Source: Delphinus delphis | Lineage: Eukaryota > Chordata > Mammalia > Artiodactyla > Delphinidae | Reading direction: 5' to 3' | Length of the DNA stretch: 64,000 bases | NCBI RefSeq assembly: GCF_949987515.2 | Contig: NW_027192672.1 | Span: 1,240,001-1,304,000, forward strand | Shown here: piece by piece, positions 61,133 to 64,000 of the stretch | Numbering within the stretch: position 1 is the first letter of the stretch | Layout of the letters: the number at the start of each line of letters is the position of its first letter | Notes under the pieces: generated by a model | Seen by the model: only the letters and a program-made list of their open reading frames with translations | Told to the model about the DNA's origin: nothing | Databases searched by the model: none | Made by a program: the position numbers and the translations under genes

Positions 61133-62711
61133 GTTGAGTCCATTTCGTTGAGCAAGGAGTAGCTCTTGTCTATTCCATATTTGGCTTAAGGAACTTTATC
61201 TGTGCTCATTTCAATCTTTGGTTTTATGCAGCAGCCCAACTCACCTTTCCCCTTAAGCAAGCATAAGTTGGTTTTCTGAATTTGAGACCCTGTGCTGTTT
61301 TGGAATTCAGTTCCTGTGTAGCCAAGTTTACATTCCGTGTATTAGTGATATCTTATGATGTTTCTTTTTCTGTGTGACTTATTTCAGTTAGAATCATCGT
61401 ACCTGAATCCACTCATTATGCTGATACGGGCCTGATGACATAGATTTCATTGCTGAGTGATACTGCATTGTACGTAAGTACCACAAGTTCTTTATCCATT
61501 TTTCACTTTCTGTGATATTGAACTTGTACGGTAAACGAGGTTCTTGTAAACAGAGGCGTCCCAAATTTTGGGGTGGCTGTGTCTTTTTGATTTTAATTTC
61601 TCTAAGCTATAGGACCATAAGTGACAGTGCCCTAGGCTCTGTTGCTTTGTTTTTTAGATGTTTCAGGAAACACCATACACTTCTCCCGAGTGTCTGTTGG
61701 CAATTTACATCCCGCCCATCAGCATAACAAGGCTCCCAGTTCTCCAGGGCCTGTCCTGCCTTTCTGGATTTTACACTTTTTTCAGATGGCCCTTTTGACC
61801 GGGGGGAAGTGAGACTTCATTGTACTGCAGACTTCTTTGCAAGCTTGCTTGGTTGGCCAAAAAGGGCGTATGCGTTTTTTCCTGAATATATTCAGGAAAA
61901 AACGCATACGCCCTTTTTGGCCAAGTGCATCATTGTGGACGTTCTGCCTCTTTTCCTATGCTTTCAATGTAATTCCAGTCTACCTCCTGAAATCGGTTTC
62001 CTGCAATTCTGCCCCGCTTTCAAGTCCTTTTGGCAGCCTTACTTCAGTATATTTTTGGACGATAGCTGTCATTTATAACTCTGCAGGTTTGTGAATTACA
62101 GTGCCCCTGAGCTCCTTTCTTCAACTCGCTTTCTTGTGACCTGGCCGCAACACCGCAGGATGGCTTCAGGCCCTAATCTGGTTCCGGCACGGCACGGTGA
62201 GCCTTTGGTTAATTCCTCTTCCTGGTGGGATGTGAGTGTTAAATTTGCCCGTCAGGACACCTCCAGCTAGTCTCTCATTGGTTCTCGCTATTCCTGTTCA
62301 TCTTCCGCAGAAATTGCAAACTGGGCCAAACAGGAGATTTAAGGGACTGACTCTCCAAGTCGGGAGAGTGTTGGTAAAGCGTGTGGAATGTTGCACCCGA
62401 GTACCAGGATACGAAAACTGAGAAATATTTGAACACGTCTCCCGATCACATGGTTGATCATACTCTAGGTTCCACATGCAAGTTTTAGCTGAAGGAAGAA
62501 TACCTTAAACCTGGAGAGTTGAGACCCGTGGAATGGGTACCATGTAATATGACTTCAAAGGGTCTTCTTTTGCTCACCGAACCTCTCCAATCCTTTCACT
62601 GCTGTGTTTATGCCGCTGTACACATGCTTCATTCTCTTTCGGAGACATAGCAATCCATAGGTTTTAAGATACTTACTAGTCAGGTACATTCTTAGGTGTT
62701 TAATATGCGGT
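61133..62711. repeat. Satellite monomer 29, ancestral-like left part
   Basis: Length 1,579: one base lost in GCAGACTTCTTTGC. Shares with monomer 4 and relic A' the states ATTATGCTGATACGGGCC, GTAAGTACCACAAG and ACGGTAAACG. Perfect palindrome; many private substitutions in the right part. Confidence 0.95.
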
Positions 62712-64000
62712 GTTGAGTCCATTTCATTGAGCAAGGAGTAGCTCTTGTCTATTCCATATTTGGCTTAAGGAACTTTATCTGTGCTCATTTCGATCTCTGG
62801 TTTTATGCAGCTCCCCAACTCACCTTTCCCCTTAAGCAAGCATAAGTTGGTTTTCTAAATTTGAGACCCTGTTCTGTTCTGTAATTCAGTTCCTGTGTAG
62901 CCAAGTTTACATTCCGTGTATTACTGATATCTTATGATGTTTCTTTTTCTGTGTGACTTATTTCAGTTAGAATCATCATACCTGAATCCACTCATTGTGC
63001 TGCTAAGGGCCTGATGACATAGATTTCATTGCTGAGTGATATTGCTTTGTAAGTAAATACCACAACTTCTTTATCCATTTTTCACTTTCTGTGATATTGA
63101 ACTTGTACGGTAAACGAGATTCTTGTAAACAGAGGCGTCCCAAACTTTGGGGTGGCTGTGTCTTTTTGATTTTAATTTCCCTAAGCTATAGGACCTAAGT
63201 GGAAGTGCCCTAGGCTCTGTTGCTTTGTTTTTTAGATGTTTCAGGAAACACCATACACTTCTCCCGAGTGTCTGTTGGCAATTTACATCCCGCCCATCAG
63301 CATAACAAGGCTCCCAGTTCTCCATGGCCTGTCCTGCCTTTCTGGATTTTACACTTTATTCTAATGGCCCTTTTGACCGGGGGGAAGTGAGACTTCATTG
63401 TAGTGCAGATTACCTTTGCAAGCTTGCTTGGTTGGCCAAAAAGGGCGTATGCGTTTTTGCCTGAATATATTCAGGAAAAAACGCATATGCCCTTTTGGCA
63501 AAGTGCATCATTGTGGACGTTCTGCCTCTTTTCCTACGCTTTCAATGCAAATCCAGTCTACCTCCTGAAATCGGAATCCTGCAATTCTGCCCCGCTTTCA
63601 AGTCCTCTTGGCAGCCTTACTTCAGTCTATTTTTGGACGATAGCTGTCATTTATAACTCTGCAGGTTTGTGAATTACAGAGCCCCTGAGCTCCTTTCTTC
63701 AACTCACTTTCTTGTGAGCTGGCCGCAACACCGCAGGATGGTTTCAGGCCCTAATCTGTTTCCGGCACGGCATGCTGAGCCTTTGGTTAATTCCTCTTCC
63801 TAGTGGGAAATGAGAGTTAAATTTGCCCGTCCAGACACCTCCAGCTAGTCTCTCATTGGTTCTCCCTATTCCTGTTCATCTTCCGCAGAAATTGCAAACT
63901 GGGCCAAACAGGAGGTTAAAGGCGCTGACTCTCCAAGTGGGGAGAGTGTTAGTAAAGGGTCTGGAATGTTGCACCCGAGTACCAGGGGAGGAAAACTGAG
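62712..64000. repeat. Satellite monomer 30, cut by window end
   Basis: 1,289 bp present. One base lost in GGACCTAAGTGG. Palindrome from 63,432 is damaged: GTTTTTGCCTG on the left, GCATATGCCC and TTTTGGCAAAG on the right. The array continues beyond the window. Confidence 0.93.

Larger units (their letters stand above)
16909..64000. repeat. Satellite array, 29 complete 1.58-kb monomers plus a partial one (probable common cetacean satellite)
   Basis: Phase is set at GTTGAGTCCATTTCG. Monomers are head to tail without interruption; lengths 1,578-1,581 bp. Markers used below: (i) CAGGAAAC versus CAGTTAAC before the palindrome; (ii) state of the palindrome arms; (iii) TTTTGAGCTGG, TTGTGACCTGG or TTGTGAGCTGG; (iv) GGGGAGG versus GGGTACG before AAAACTG; (v) GAGAGTTGAGACC, GTAGTTGAAACC or GTATTTGAAACC. 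Lengths other than 1,580 come from identifiable 1-2 bp indels. The repeat size and the 166-bp shortfall against the relic monomers match what I recall of the delphinid form of the common cetacean satellite. That family name is from memory and should be confirmed by alignment. Confidence 0.95.

Noticed and set aside
16909..64000. CRISPR array, because of regular spaced repeats
   Set aside because: Units are 1.58 kb and near identical throughout, with no short-repeat/unique-spacer structure, and the DNA is mammalian.

Overview
This window is mammalian (cetacean) non-coding DNA and holds no intact protein-coding gene or RNA gene that I can support. Almost all of it is one satellite family. From about 16,909 to the end at 64,000 it is a head-to-tail array of 29 complete monomers of about 1,578-1,581 bp plus one monomer cut by the window edge. 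Unit length, tandem layout and cetartiodactyl-type L1 and mariner sequence fit the common cetacean satellite. As I recall the literature, that satellite is about 1,580 bp in the dolphin family (1,579 bp in killer whale) and about 1,750 bp in other whales. I therefore infer a delphinid genome.

The left third (1-16,908) is a 10,024-bp block present in two tandem copies. Bases 1 to about 7,690 recur at 10,025 to about 17,714 with roughly 0.3% substitutions (by-eye tally) and no net indel. Each block contains older satellite monomers of about 1,745 bp, and these keep 167 bp that every amplified monomer lacks. A segment of about 5.2 kb interrupts them. It holds an antisense L1 3'-UTR scrap, a decayed antisense class I endogenous-retrovirus pol fragment, a GC-rich stretch of unknown origin with a promoter-like CCAAT/TATA pair, and a second antisense, 5'-truncated L1. 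Bases 7,691-10,024 are seen once. At the right edge of block copy 2 the sequence changes within one monomer (about 17,400-17,713) from block-type to amplified-array type.

Each monomer reads as a mosaic. About 700 bp is an old antisense L1 3' end (ORF2 C-terminal region plus 3'-UTR). Next comes a 72-bp near-perfect palindrome with mariner-type ends (TTGGCCAAAAAG), the layout of a MADE-like miniature element. The last 785 bp or so I cannot assign. Single-base markers show that the array grew by local one-monomer amplifications and by larger block copies at offsets of 5, 6 and 8 monomers. The small length differences (1,578-1,581) are each explained by identifiable 1-2 bp indels.

The most interesting points are: (1) the relic long monomers beside the shortened form, with the deletion junction visible; (2) the palindrome in every unit, with one variant present in one arm of some units and symmetrically in both arms of two others; (3) the chimeric boundary monomer; (4) the L1 plus mariner make-up of the satellite. 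Short open frames throughout are chance products of repeat identity and are not annotated as genes.
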